DNA of 64,000 nt from Rhodocollybia butyracea (taxonomy: Eukaryota; Basidiomycota; Agaricomycetes; Agaricales; Omphalotaceae): assembly GCA_015501585.1 (NCBI GenBank), contig JADNRY010000056.1, positions 62,001 to 126,000 of the forward strand, in the 5' to 3' direction. The position numbers were made by a program, and so were the translations under genes. Of this stretch, positions 1-11,820 are shown piece by piece (position 1 is the stretch's first letter; each line of letters opens with the position of its first letter). The notes under the pieces were generated by a model that saw nothing but the letters and a program-made list of their open reading frames with translations, searched no databases and was not told where the DNA came from.

Positions 1-764
1 GCCCCTGAATATCACTGCTGTACAGCTACAAGTTCAACAGATCGAGGCTGGCTGCGTAGTTGGAATCAAATAAGCTTCTTATTCATGTTACCGCAATGAT
101 CCACATCATCATCTATGTACATCAGCGCTAGCTTGAATTGCTGTACAACTGGGAGCAAGCAGTCAGTGGAGGATGCCAGAAATCGCAGAATGCAGAGTTC
201 AAGCAACCGTCTTACTAAAAACGACCTCCACAGTCATCATACGTGGGAAACAGTATATTTCGTAAGTTCCCTTCCTGCAAACATCCATCACGTATTGAGG
301 ACAAGTTGACGAAAACCTATCCAGATTTCCATCTCTACTTACATAAAATGCGCACAATATTTGCTTATTCACGGGCACGGGTGCGCATTTCGTTAGCCGA
401 TTCTCCAATCCCAGCGTGGCTGTTCTCCGTGCAGCACCATCTTAATATTTTACTTTTTAGTAAGTTCGATCAAAAGTTCACAGATCGAAGACTCGGAAGA
501 GTGCATCGAAAAGGAAATGACTTGCCCTAATATTCCAGGATTATCAATACGATTCCCTTTTGCGCTGTCGTTTGCTGCTGGTTGCTAGATCCTTTTATGC
601 TGGGATATTCTCTGGAAGCTTCGGCGGCGGCAAAATGAATTGAGATCCTGCAATACTTGAACCAAAGACTCTGAACAGCTCTCTCTTCGTTTAACCCCAC
701 TCACCGACGCGTTCACTAGCTCTAACGAATTCTTTATTCGCCTACCTGCCTTGCGCAAACGAAC
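1..764. other. Upstream region without recognised gene
   Basis: Short open frames occur on both strands but none shows family motifs or a plausible exon chain. The right end holds the presumed promoter and 5' leader of the RdRP gene. The region just before the proposed start codon at 765 is closed in that frame by a stop at 723-725. Confidence 0.5.
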
Positions 765-3700
765 ATGAAGAGAGATCGATCCGACAGCAACGCTGGAGAA
801 CTTGGTAGACCGACAAAAATCACTAGACCCGACCATTCAGTCGTCGTCGTTGTAAAGCTTTTTTTTTTTTGATGCAGCGCGATTTTCACTGATAATTCTC
901 TGTTTAGATACACAACGACTCGCTGGAGCGTATCATGGAAAAGAAAAAGATCCCATACGGGATCCAGTTTCAACTTGCGTCCATCGCGAGCGACTCTGCT
1001 CTCTTAAAGGAAAAGGAAGCGATTCTTGAAAGACTGAACGGTCCTCAAACCAATTCACGATTACAGTCGCTGCTGTTTGGAACCAGCGCCATATTATCAG
1101 AAAAAGAAATTGCCTCTGATGTACGTGCTCTTACAAGCTTCGTGTCACATACTTAAAAGCGTCTTTGTCTACTTAGTCTCCGTGGAATGAGCTTGACAAG
1201 GAAGATAAAGCATTTCAAAATTCAAAATATGCGTGTATCGGCAATAATGTGGACCATCCGGGATGGTGGGGCGGTAAAGTTAGCTTTCAGGCCAGACTGG
1301 GAGAAAAAGGAGATATTCCAGTGCTGGAGAAGCCCATACTAGGCCCTTCTAACAAGATCAAGCGACGTTTTGGCTCTTCAAGTGTCCTCCGAGTCAAAAT
1401 AAATAAAGATCGTTTTTACGGGAAGGATGGTGGCGAGATGCTCGTTCAGTTATTCAAGCGACCGTTCGTCATCTGGCATCATGTCTTTCGATCCTTCTAT
1501 GCGAAGGACGACACAGTCTTTCTTTTCCGAACTAACGAAATATACCGTGATGGGTCTCTCTACCAGTCATACAACGAAACTGGACTCTCTCTTTACCAGT
1601 TCATTCAGTGGTTGAATCCTTTACAAGAAAATTTACATCAAGTTCGTGTCGAATATCTGCTAAGTTTTCTGTGTGTTACTTAATCTTCTTGTAGAAGTTA
1701 TGCAAATGGGCTTCAAGAACTGCTCTAGGACTTTCCGCTTCTATTCCAGGCCCACGTCTGATGGAAGACGAAATAGATTATGTCGAAGATATCAGTAAGT
1801 AGTTGGGCGATTTGGAACAAGCAGCATCTTTCAAAGACCTTACATTGCTTGCAGCTCTTGATCATAATGACCAATCGACGATCATGACAGATGGCTGCGG
1901 GCTCTCAGCACTGTCATTACACCAGCAAATATACGAAATGTTCAAAGGACAGCATTGTTCTGAGCTTCCTAGTGCCCTCCAATTCCGTCTTGCTGGCGCC
2001 AAGGTATGAAGTTTGCATTATCCAGCTGTTGCACTGTTATTAACATGTCTACCATACCAGGGTCTTTTACTTTTATCCGAGAAAGATTCCTTTGCGAAAG
2101 TTAAATTGCGGAAAACTTCTCAGATCAAGATTAAGTATCCCATCGACTCAGAAATTGACCCCTCCCATCTAACGATCGACATTTTGCGCTTTTCTCGCAC
2201 CAAAACGCCTGGAAAGCTTTCCGAGGAAACCATTAAAAATCTCCACCATAATGGGGTACATTCATCGGTATTCGAAGAACTTATGAAAGCACAGTTCCGT
2301 GAAACTTTTGAAGCTTTGACTGCCTGGGAAGGGCCCGATGCCATCCCTCGGTTATGGAAAGCTGTCGAGGCTGCAGGAGGAGTTATCAGTGCTCGAAAAG
2401 CTAGACAATCTGCCACCGATAGTCGAATAAGAGGCCTCCGGTATCACAATGACGACGACGAAGACGATGATGGCCTTATGCAGGAATCAGAGTCCAAGGC
2501 CTGGTGGCGAGATCCTACCTCTGGATGTCCATCATCGCTCGAGGAGACCATCCTGGAGTTGCTGGATTCCGGGTTTACACCATCTAACTCGCCTTACCTC
2601 CGCAACAAGCTGAAAAATGCCATCACGACAAAAATCAACAGTGCAGCAAAAAAATACAACTTTGTTTTGCCTCAGAGTGCCACTGCGTTTGTTGTTCCTG
2701 GTAAGTGTCGCTGCTCATGGTAAAATTTGCACTCAGGAATGTGATTGTCTTAGACCCCTATGGGGTTTTAGAGTTCGATGAGATTCACTTCAAAAATTCT
2801 CGTAGGGACTTCCTTACCAACGACGGAATGCAGACGGATATAATCCTGGGGGAGGTTCTGGTAAGCATCCGGGTTTTCACTAAAACTGCACAGCTCTTAT
2901 TTGTGTCTCTAGATCACCCGTAATCCTTGCAAACTGCCTACTGATGTTCGGAAGGTACTATATATATTTCCTGTTGGTTCTCTCGTTCTAACTTACCGTA
3001 AGGTCACGGCAGTCTTACATCCTGAGCTGAAGGATATGGTCGATGTCATTGTATGCTCTGTCAAGGGCTACCGTCGACTGCTCGACTTTTTAGCTGGCGG
3101 CGATTACGATGGTGATCGTGCTTTGGTCATATGGGACAGACGCTTTGTGACGCCCTTTAACAAACCTGAAGAACGATTTTCGAAGGCGCCGAAAGGGCTG
3201 GACGAATGTTTCCATACTGACGAACAAACTGTCGCTCAGTTCTGTGCCAGGGAGAACTCAGCTACCTCGGTTGAAAGCTTACAAGACTACTTACTCGCTT
3301 CACTTCTCAATCCTAACTACGTTGCGGCATACTCTCGGTTTCATGTAAATGCTGTATATGAGCACGGTTATGCCCACTGGAAGACCGTTAAGCTGGCTTA
3401 TAAGTAAGGGTTTCTTTCTTTAACTATTGTAAACCTTCCACTCAATGTTCCGTTGGAATTGCTAGGTTCTGCCAGGTCTTGGATTCGCCTAAAACTGGTC
3501 ATCATATCAAACGTCAGGCTTACCTAGCTGACCGAAGAAGTTATGATAACACGCTGGGCCCTGCCTACTGTCCAAATAAGTCGTCCAAGAGCTCTAACAA
3601 CCTCCCTCTCGAACGTGGTAAAAATCTTCCCCGATTCATAATGGACATTCTTCACCAGGAAGCCAGAACCCAGCGCGGTATCTGGATGGAAAAGCTTAAC

Positions 3701-4237
3701 CACCACTTTGGTGATGCCCTAAAGGCTCACAACCGCCCCAAGGATGGAGACGTTGGTGATCCGCACAAGGTTGTCCTTCGTCCGGATGAAGACCTCACTA
3801 GGCCCTGGGATTGGTTCTATAAAGAAGCTCAATCTCGGAAGGACGTGAAAATTCTCAACGATTTGAGACTTATCTCTAACCACGTCGAGAAGATGCGCCT
3901 CAAGCACGCAGAGGAGATGCGTAAGAGCTACAAGCGCAACAAAACAAGCAACCGCTCATCCAGTGACCTACAACCTATCACAATTCGGCAGGACACGATT
4001 CGGAGCCTATCACGGGAGTTTGCGTCGTCTCCGAAAAAGGAGGATTTCTCCAGCTTGTCGGTTCAGACGAAGGTTGACCAGCTTCGGGCCAGTTATGCCT
4101 ATAAGCTTGCAGTTCAAAAGGATGTGGCCGCACAGTTTCCCTTTGACTGCGCTTTCCATAAACTTTGTGTAATAAAGGCGGAGGCTAGTGGGACATGGAT
4201 GGCTTGCATAGAAGCTATGTACGAGCTGAGAAGGTAG
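765..4237 (+). CDS. RNA-dependent RNA polymerase (RNA silencing)
   Basis: Eukaryotic cell-type RdRP, which makes double-stranded RNA from single-stranded templates in quelling/RNAi. The catalytic loop GGDYDGD (about 3100-3120) has the DxDGD metal-binding signature. Other family landmarks are the RRFGS stretch near 1370, KWASRTALGLS after 1694, DMTDGCG-like MTDGCG near 1890, LAGAKG around 2003 and DPYGVLEFDE after 2753. I propose a start at 765 because that frame splices through a 56-nt intron (852-907) into IHNDSLERIMEKKKIPYG. The alternative start is 935. Other introns: 1119-1175, 1642-1694, about 1795-1836, 2004-2060, 2701-2753, about 2861-2912, 2956-3002 and 3404-3465. The product is about 1,000 residues. 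A stop codon (TAG 1800-1802) lies in the continuous frame and must be removed by a very short intron, otherwise the gene is broken. No recognised RNAi partner gene lies nearby. Confidence 0.88.
1795..1836 (+). other. Proposed micro-intron in RdRP carrying in-frame TAG
   Basis: The donor GTAAGT at 1795 is a perfect consensus. Acceptors at 1824 (CAG, 30 nt) and 1836 (AAG, 42 nt) both keep the reading frame. Without removal, TAG at 1800-1802 ends the protein in the middle of the conserved region. The lengths are unusually small for a spliceosomal intron. Confidence 0.5.
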
Positions 4238-4594
4238 TATTGTAATTTTTCCGATTGTATCCCAACTATTACAAGCTTTTGTTTGACAATGCATGAGTTG
4301 CTCGGTAGCATAGTTAATTACTTGCCAGTTGCTGAAAGTAAAGTTGGCGCCCAGTGTACTGCTAACCGCGATTCATCTTCTGACTATCGACGGATCTAGA
4401 TAACGTGCTCGCTCGCGTCCTTGTTTCATGTACAGGTAGGTGTCAAGTATATGCAACTGTAATTACAGACCGAAGTTCATATCACAGTTAATTGGGTTCC
4501 GAAAGTAAATCCACGGGTAAAAAGTACTATAAGACTTGAGAGTCCAAACAAAAGAAACATCCACTTGAAAAGTCTTGTTTTCTCGTTCTCTATC
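4238..4594. other. Convergent intergenic region
   Basis: This holds the 3' ends of the RdRP gene (+) and the Pmp3 gene (-). No coding signal was seen beyond short shadow frames. Confidence 0.5.
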
Positions 4595-5042
4595 TTAGTT
4601 GGTGGCGCCATAATAAGGAGCTTGCTGCGGAGGGGCAGCTTGGGCGTAAGGCTGGTAGGAGCCATTTCCGATGTCTAAACGAAACATGTGAGGACAAGGA
4701 AGAAACAGTAACCAAGTAGATACGCACAGCGATAACCACCTTGCCCATAACGTTCCTCAGCTTGCATCTTCTTGTAGATGAGCCAGAAGGCGTGTATGTG
4801 GCCAGGAATGTACCCGAGACTAATCATAAGTTTCTTTCAGTTGATTAACGGGATTTGTCGACGCGCTGAACTCACAGGGTTAAGCAAATGTTGATGAGTA
4901 AATCGCAAGAGCAGCCAGAGATAAAGCCAACAGCGAGAGGCGGAAAGATGATAGCAACCTAGAGAAAGGGTGTTCAGAACCAAGGAGAAGCGATGACCAA
5001 GAGACTCACTAGGATGAGAACAACGTCTGAGCCTCTGACCAT
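4595..5042 (-). CDS. PMP3: Plasma membrane proteolipid 3 family protein
   Basis: Small hydrophobic protein of the Pmp3/UPF0057 family, which influences plasma-membrane potential and cation tolerance in fungi. Four exons join to about 94 residues. They begin MVRGSDVVLIL, then VAIIFPPLAVGFISGCSCD, then GYIPGHIHAFWLIYKKM, and end with a Gln/Pro/Tyr-rich cytosolic tail QPYAQAAPPQQAPYYGATN. The two membrane helices and the GYIPGHIHAFW signature are diagnostic. All introns are about 50-60 nt with GT...AG ends. The start codon is at 5042-5040 and the stop at 4597-4595. The extended C-terminal tail is longer than that of yeast Pmp3 and is common in filamentous fungi. It converges with the RdRP gene. 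Confidence 0.93.
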
Positions 5043-7477
5043 TGTGAGTTATTTGTGAGGAAACAGGTGGGTGGTGGTACAAGATGTGGTTCCGTTTTGG
5101 CTCCGCAGCCGCCGCCGGTTACGTTGATCATTTGACGTCATTGAGGCGTGACCTAAATAAGCGCTCAATCTATTTTGAAAAGGACAGCGCCAAAAATTGA
5201 ACGAATTGGAATGTTGGCTTCCCTGGTCCAATCCAAGATGCATCATCCTTCGAAACGACAGCATAGTATCTCCACAATGGACCTGATTTTACAATCGCTA
5301 GAATAACGCGATGCTTGGCTTGGTAGCAGCTGAAGCAAAATTGTATGGGCATAGACCGATAGCAAAGGTGGTGTCGATGATCCTGAAATGCTCTCTTACG
5401 GTTAGCCCATCCTTTGCTTCTGTGAATAGCTACCCAAAAGCATACACCACTCGAGGCTACTAAACATTGTTGTAAACTCAGCAACAGAATTAAGGTTCAG
5501 TCTGGTTCAGTTCAGTGTCCTATTCTTCCTATCATATCGCAATCCATGTTAACTTGATTAAAAGGGACTTGAGCAGCTACGAAGGAGCTCTGAGGTGAAT
5601 GGCAGGCTGTAGTTCGAACAGATTTGGGTGATAATTGAAAACGGACGTCAAACATGTTACTTTCCTTGTCAGCTGCAGTGCTACTTGGTCATGGTGCTGG
5701 ATTGCCTGAAACTGTAATCACTTGGCTCATGCTACCAGAATCAATGAAATAAATAAAAAGCTCACATAAAAACGGGTCGCTTTACTCTTCCATTTCAACT
5801 TAACAATGATTACCTCCCGTCCATAGTCACTTTTGAATCAGGTTTTGATATCGTCCGTTCCCGACTAAAATCCGAGATGCCTTCCAAGAAAGACTATGGG
5901 CCGCTTGCCTATGCGTTTCTATGTGCGAGGCAACAAGTGACTGAGCGGCTGATGTTAGTCACAGTCCTCTGCGACAAGGCTGCTGAAATGTGGCCTAAAG
6001 CTTTCATGACTCCAGTAGGGACAGCTCAAAACATTACGAAGCATGTTAGGCGATAGGTCTTACAAACACCAAATTCTTCTCACCGACGAACGGGTCCGCA
6101 GCTCAGAGAATCCTAGACAAGGACGAGATTCCTCTCAGATGGTACCATGAGCAACCCTGCCGAACACTCTTGTAAATGTCTTGGCTCCGTTGACAATCTT
6201 CTGATTATCCCTTCGATGTACCAGACCTCTCAACATTCAGATTGCGACGCTTTCTTGTTCATGATGCGCTGTAACATAATCTCTTGTCTGCGAATATCAT
6301 TCTTCCATCTTCCATACAATAACTATTCAGACCCCGTTTACATTGCGAAGCAGGAGAAACTCAGTAGCATGCAGATGGCGGGGTAGATCGGTAAACCAGG
6401 TGTACGGAGGAATGAACTTAGCGCCAGCGGTAAAGATCAGGGTGGTGAAAGCAACAGGAACTTTTCTCCTTTCCTCAGTGGAGCTTGTTAGATTCGATAT
6501 CAACGTTTGAGCTATGGCAGCGATTATCCTAGTCCTGAGTGTATAAAACGCTTTCTTCGAGTCTGGCATTTAGCAAACTTGCTCAGCTGGCCTCAGTAGC
6601 GTTGCGCAGCCTTTCTTGATGTAACCAGTATTCTACCACTTGTCTCGGCTTAAAAGTACGTTCTGTAAATTTAATCCTTCACAGTATCCTACTATCTTCT
6701 TTAGGAACTGCATATTCGTCTACATCCCCTCGGGTCCACCGAGGTTCCACCGCTGTCTTAATACCATCTATTTTATCCGTTCCCCGTCGCTGTTAGCTGA
6801 TAGCTTCTCTGCAACATGTTTGCAGTTTAATAATGAAATTGAATCCCCCAAAGTCCAATGCTTGTGTGCTCGCAGGTATGTTTGTTATATTATCGTTCCC
6901 TTCGCTATATGTTCACATTACTCAATCTGTTAAGAAAACTTTAACACAGTGCCTGCTCTGCTGCGGCCCTCAATGTTGCTACTTTTTGGACAGTGTGAGG
7001 TTAGCTCTCGATGAGGCTGTCCGTGGTTCTTCTAGCGTGTCTCCCTGGAAGCAATCTAGAACAGAGAACCTGAACTTAAAATCTTCCTCAGGGTCATGGG
7101 CTGATGGACCACTGATCATTGGATTTTTGTCCCAAGACTACGTTTCGGTTCTGCCTTTTGGACGCATTTCGTTATACAGGGAAGTGGAAACCGCGTGTCT
7201 CTCAAGTAGATTCTACACAACTATGCTACAACCCCTCAACCCCTCCAGATCTGTTCTACGATCTCCTTGACTTTGACTTTGTCCAGTCTTGGAGGCAAAG
7301 CCATTAGTCGGGACTCCCCTAAGTTGTTTCAATTTTTTTTCCACCGCTAGGTCGAGTTTTTTCGTCTAACAAACCCAATGTAAGGTAAGATAGCTCAGAA
7401 CTCGGTCGAATTATCTATCTGGTGAGTCGCCAGTGACGAGTTGCTATAGACGATATAGACGATAGAGCCGATTATCC
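5043..7477. other. Gene-poor region
   Basis: About 2.4 kb upstream of PMP3. Frames longer than 60 codons occur on both strands (for example near 5170-5484 and 6640-7270), but they overlap one another, lack family motifs and do not assemble into a convincing spliced gene. I see no repeat array or terminal repeats. Confidence 0.45.
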
Positions 7478-7606
7478 ATGACTGATGATTCTATAGCTCT
7501 TTACTGGCTAGCCATTCATCCACGCTCAGTCACGGTCCGTATTGTGGGAGATGCTGGCCTCGATCAATTTGCAGAGAAGGCCAGAGATCTCCAGAGATAC
7601 TTATAA
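7478..7606 (+). CDS. Hypothetical small ORF (42 codons)
   Basis: A short frame starts at ATG 7478 and ends with TAA at 7604-7606. It contains LAIHPRSVTVRIVGDAGLDQ followed by an amphipathic, charged helix. The composition looks more protein-like than the surrounding frames. It could be a lone small peptide gene, an exon of a split gene, or chance. I do not recognise a family. Confidence 0.15.
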   Translation: MTDDSIALYWLAIHPRSVTVRIVGDAGLDQFAEKARDLQRYL

Positions 7607-7752
7607 GAAGCCCTATATGAGCGAATAAAAATCCATTTTTGCCGTCGTCATGATTTTGAGTGCACATTTGTATCTAGGCGTTGATCTTCTGACACAGTGC
7701 TGCATGTACTGCATGCTGATCTCCGGAAAGTCCTGCGTGATATCTTCTCTCC

Positions 7753-8001
7753 ATGAGCGAGCCACTTACGTGGCGTTTACTTGCGTGGAGCAACGATTTA
7801 CAGATTGAGGTGAAACTGTTAGTTTACATAATGTATACTTTACTGGCACTCTTCCCGCTCATACGAGTGATCTCGCGAAATGCGCGTTCTGTAGAGTTAA
7901 AACTCAGATATGTACCTCTCACTATCATTGCTTTTTTGTTGCTTCAGAGTCTGAGATTAAGTATAGGTCGGACATCGAGGGCCAGTCCCATATATGGTTA
8001 A
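7753..8001 (+). CDS. Hypothetical small membrane protein
   Basis: An uninterrupted 82-codon frame with two hydrophobic stretches (around residues 22-42 and 56-72). It lies directly upstream of the seven-helix protein gene. It may be a short independent gene, an upstream exon of that gene, or a relic. No conserved motif was recognised. Confidence 0.2.
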   Translation: MSEPLTWRLLAWSNDLQIEVKLLVYIMYTLLALFPLIRVISRNARSVELKLRYVPLTIIAFLLLQSLRLSIGRTSRASPIYG

Positions 8002-8240
8002 AACTGACTTGCGCGGTTATCAAAATTGATCATCATCGATCCCGCCGAATCCTGATCGGTGGGCGTCACTTTCCTCTTTCTGTTTGCTTCCTTCCTGGTA
8101 CAATGTTTTCCTCCCAAGCAGCTTGCGAAGTTTTCAAGAAGTCTCGGTAACTTTAACCAGGTAAAGCTCGTTGGTTGGAGTCGGTTTCGGCACAGGTGAC
8201 CCAAGTTGTTACCCTTGGGAAAAAAGAGATTTGCCTCGAA

Positions 8241-10698
8241 ATGATCTTTGATGGTTATACATACAAAGATCTGACAAGTTGTCGGACCACCTCTCCGATT
8301 TCTCTTTTCCTCATAACTTCCTCGTGTAAAGCTCGTGTTTGGCCTCCTCCGTCGTGGACAATCTGGACATTTGCTGGACCGGCTGGCTGTGGAGGCTGGA
8401 ACATGCTCCCGTTTAGTCTCAAGATAGTCTGGTTTGTCCTATCGCTCTCTGGTGAGATATGTTACTTTGGCAATTCCTATGCGCTATTAACGATTGGCCT
8501 CGATTGGCTTACAGGTTTACTCTCTTGTTGGGCTGTTCTGAGTGCGTTTGCTCTGGAATTACGCTCGTATTGGCTTCCTATGCTGTACTGCATCGGTTGC
8601 ACAATATTGCAAGGAATATTCTGTCTAGGTACGCTGCAATCTGTTTTCTCTACTCTTTGTAGTCTAATGGCTTTATGCAGGTCTCATTTGGAGGATGGAT
8701 CCCTTCCTCATGCCTCGCTCATTCTGCATAGGTAAAAAGCTTCCTTCCAAGTCGTACATCCTCTTATGCATCGTCTCAGCACAAACCCTCCTTACGGGAT
8801 TCGCTTCCTTTTTGCTAACGGGTGTCTGTGCGACGTTTACATTGGGTTTCAGCTTGGCAATTCTGAAACCCGGAACTTGGAGCTTAACAGCGGCAAAGTA
8901 AGCATCAGTCGTGTAAACTCTGGCAATGAGCCCATACTATCTTTTTAGAACCTCCGCCTGGCATCCAACCTACACCATCACTCTCATTATATTTCCAATC
9001 CTGGCCTCTGCGGCACAAATAACTGCTGTCCTCAAACTCGATGCTGTTCGACCGTTTGACTCTCTCGTTTGCGATGCGAGCAATCCTGAATGGTGGGCTT
9101 TCCATCTTTAACGCCACTAATGTTTCGTCTCCAAGTAACTCATCAATAATTGAATTCTTACTTTAGGATTCGCTTTTTGGGATATGCCGGCACACCCATC
9201 CTGTTTTCTATACCATTTTCTTGCCTTGCGCTGATGGCAGTCATCCAAATGACCCGCACTGAACAACGCAAGGCGAACCGGTCTAACTCCTCAGGCCCCG
9301 CCCATAATGTCAACTCTACCAACCTCACTTCATTACCGCCTCGGCGGGCCAAACGCAAGGACATGGGCGCCATGTTAGGCCCTCCTAATTCCCCCACCCC
9401 AGTGCCCACACCCCGCGCTCTGCCATCACCCTCTCCATCTGCTGCTTATGCTACCTTTCCCGGGCGGACTCCTGTAAGCCCTGAGCTAACCAGTCCAGTT
9501 TCCGCTCGTCAATTCCATTTACCCTTTTCTCCACTGCTCCACGATGACAATGATCAACTCGGTTCATCTCATTCGTCCACTCTGGAAGATAGGGACGTCG
9601 ATTCTTTCGTATCCTCTGCATTTCCTACATTCGCACCGCCAAGTCGTTCCGTTACACCGCCTAATCCACGAGACTCCCCCAGTGATGATATATTCAGCTA
9701 TTATCTTCACCGACATAGCACCCACCGCGATTCTTTGGCTGTTCCGGCACATGAACAACGGTACTCGCCTACGACTGGATGGGATTGGTACGAACGGAAT
9801 GACAATATGAAGTGGTCACAACATGAAAACAGAACGCAATCGCAAGACCATGATTTGGATATGAACCTGCACGGTAACGATGATCTTCAAGCCGAATCTG
9901 TGCGGTCATTCAGTAAAGATACTCACAACCAAGGGTTTGGGGACTCTAAGCAAGGAGATGTTGAAATTGTGGAAGATATCCGAACCGTAGAAGATCATTC
10001 AAATTTTCGGTATATCACCAGGAGTTTACATGCAAATTCACCTATGATGTCTTCACCACTTGGCAGTGGTGAGTTTTTCTCTTACTCAATCCGCTCACTC
10101 GCTCATAATTCTGCTGTACGTTTGCAGAACGCAGACGACATTTGTCCGTCTCTTCATCATACTCACAAGCGGAAACGCAGGTCAATACAGTGACCGGAAT
10201 TATACAATCTGCGATATGGCGTATCATTATATTTCAACTGTGAGTCCGAGTCTTTCTAACTCTCCGTTGGCAAATGTATTGATATCTTTTAGCTCATTTA
10301 CACTGATCTTGATCCTGGCTTCTCTATCTACATTAATCGATGTTATTACGCAGCGTGTACAACCTTCTCCATTTGGGACTCAGCATGTAGCTTTGTTACT
10401 CGCGGCTTGGGCCCCTGTCTTTATTTTTGGTGCGTCGGCCCCCTTTGAGAACTGTCTTTACCTCAACTGGACTGACTATATCTCCCTTGCTTCTGTTGTG
10501 GGTGGTTCCACAGGCTCTATTCCCTCTACTCGGCGAAAACTCATGTTTTGGAAGAGACCGAGGTCTCAAACCGTTCTGGGGTTATCAGTTTATAGCATCT
10601 GTAGGAATCGACTGCATTTTGTAAAACAATATGGGAATCATTACTGTACTTGTATTGGATTTGGTACATTAGTTTTAGCTAAGCAGGGTTTTGATTAG
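8241..10698 (+). CDS. Seven-helix receptor-like membrane protein with long third loop
   Basis: Splicing gives a protein with seven predicted hydrophobic helices in a receptor-like order. TM1 starts around LPFSLKIVWFVLSL and continues in the next exon. TM2 is near 8580-8630, TM3 near 8755-8870, TM4 near 8970-9050, TM5 around FLGYAGTPILFSIPF (9180-9250), TM6 near 10225-10345 and TM7 around HVALLLAAWAPVFIFG (10385-10435). Between TM5 and TM6 lies a hydrophilic Ser/Pro-rich segment of about 300 residues (9250-10200), like a giant third intracellular loop. Proposed introns include 8452-8510, 8631-8680, about 8898-8948, about 9091-9167, about 10069-10126, 10240-10290 and 10432-10521. The start at 8241 and the C-terminal exon are less certain. 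Similar membrane proteins are common, largely uncharacterised, in Agaricomycetes. A G-protein-coupled receptor role is inference from topology only. Confidence 0.6.
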
Positions 10699-11820
10699 AG
10701 GGCTTAACGTTTAACGTTTAATCACCATAACGGTTTTGCCATTGCAAGTTTTTGAGAATCGGCTGGCTGAGTGTCTTTGCATAATGTAGCGGTCGGTCTT
10801 CTTGTCTAGCTGAAAGCGTATACGCTCCGTATTCGACGCTTTGACCGTCATGACTCATGTGAAAATAGAGGGTTAGCTCTTTCTATGCTTTCCGTTTCTC
10901 ACTTCCATCGTATAACTAAAGACATCTTGGGAACATCTCCCAAGCAATACGCCCCAAGCGTCCGGTGATATTATTAAAAAGTTAAAAGGGAAAAGCGGAC
11001 AATCAATGCTATCCTGCTATCCTTCATTGGCCGTTGCTTTAATAGTACTATGCTGGACGAGGTCCAACTACCTTTTGATTCCCAGTATTCCGGGGATATA
11101 CTGGCCAAGTCGAGTACATGTACGAGATTTACTTATGGGAGCACTCAAGATCAGCCTGAGATGTCAAATAACCGACTAGAGGCCGGAGTACATAGCCTCT
11201 GTGAACTCTTGTCGCGAATTCTTGTCCAAACGAACGACTCGGATGTCGTGGAATAGGGTCTGAGTGGTAAGATGTTCTGCAAGTTCGTGTCGCTCGCACC
11301 GACGCCAGTATCACCTCCACTTGGGGACGGCGGTAAAGATGCTAGTACCTACAGACGCAATCTGTTGCCCATTGAGTTGTTGTTGTAGCAAGTAGGAGGG
11401 AACATGACAAGTTAGTGCGCAGATCATCATGTGTGGATCTGATCTAAGCTGTCATTGGTGCAGTGACTGGCGGAAATACTCAGATAGAGGAGAAGCGAAA
11501 AACCACCCTCGTAAGGCCTTTGACTGCTTGTCCAATGTCGCTCAGCCAAAGGTTTGGTGTCTCGTATTCAACGCTTTGACCATGACCGTGACCTCGAGTC
11601 ATAGCCCACGTGCACTGACTTGGCCTACCTCGTCCGATCTTGTCGTACCTTGTCGTACGATACTCTGTAACTAACACTTGCCAGCGTTATTACTTCATTC
11701 TTCTGTTTTACGCCGTGTTTCTGATTTCTACATATTTGGAGAATATTGGAAGGAAGACTACGGAACGAGAAACAGGACCGAACAGAAACCGAAACATATC
11801 CGGAACCAGAAGAACAAACT
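10699..11820. other. Intergenic region
   Basis: No gene recognised. A 68-codon frame at 11050-11256 has no known motif. The right end is the likely promoter and leader of the CBS-domain gene. Confidence 0.45.

Noticed and set aside
11050..11256. 68-codon frame in the 10.7-11.8 kb gap
   Set aside because: No motif, no plausible neighbouring exons, and composition like the surrounding noncoding DNA.
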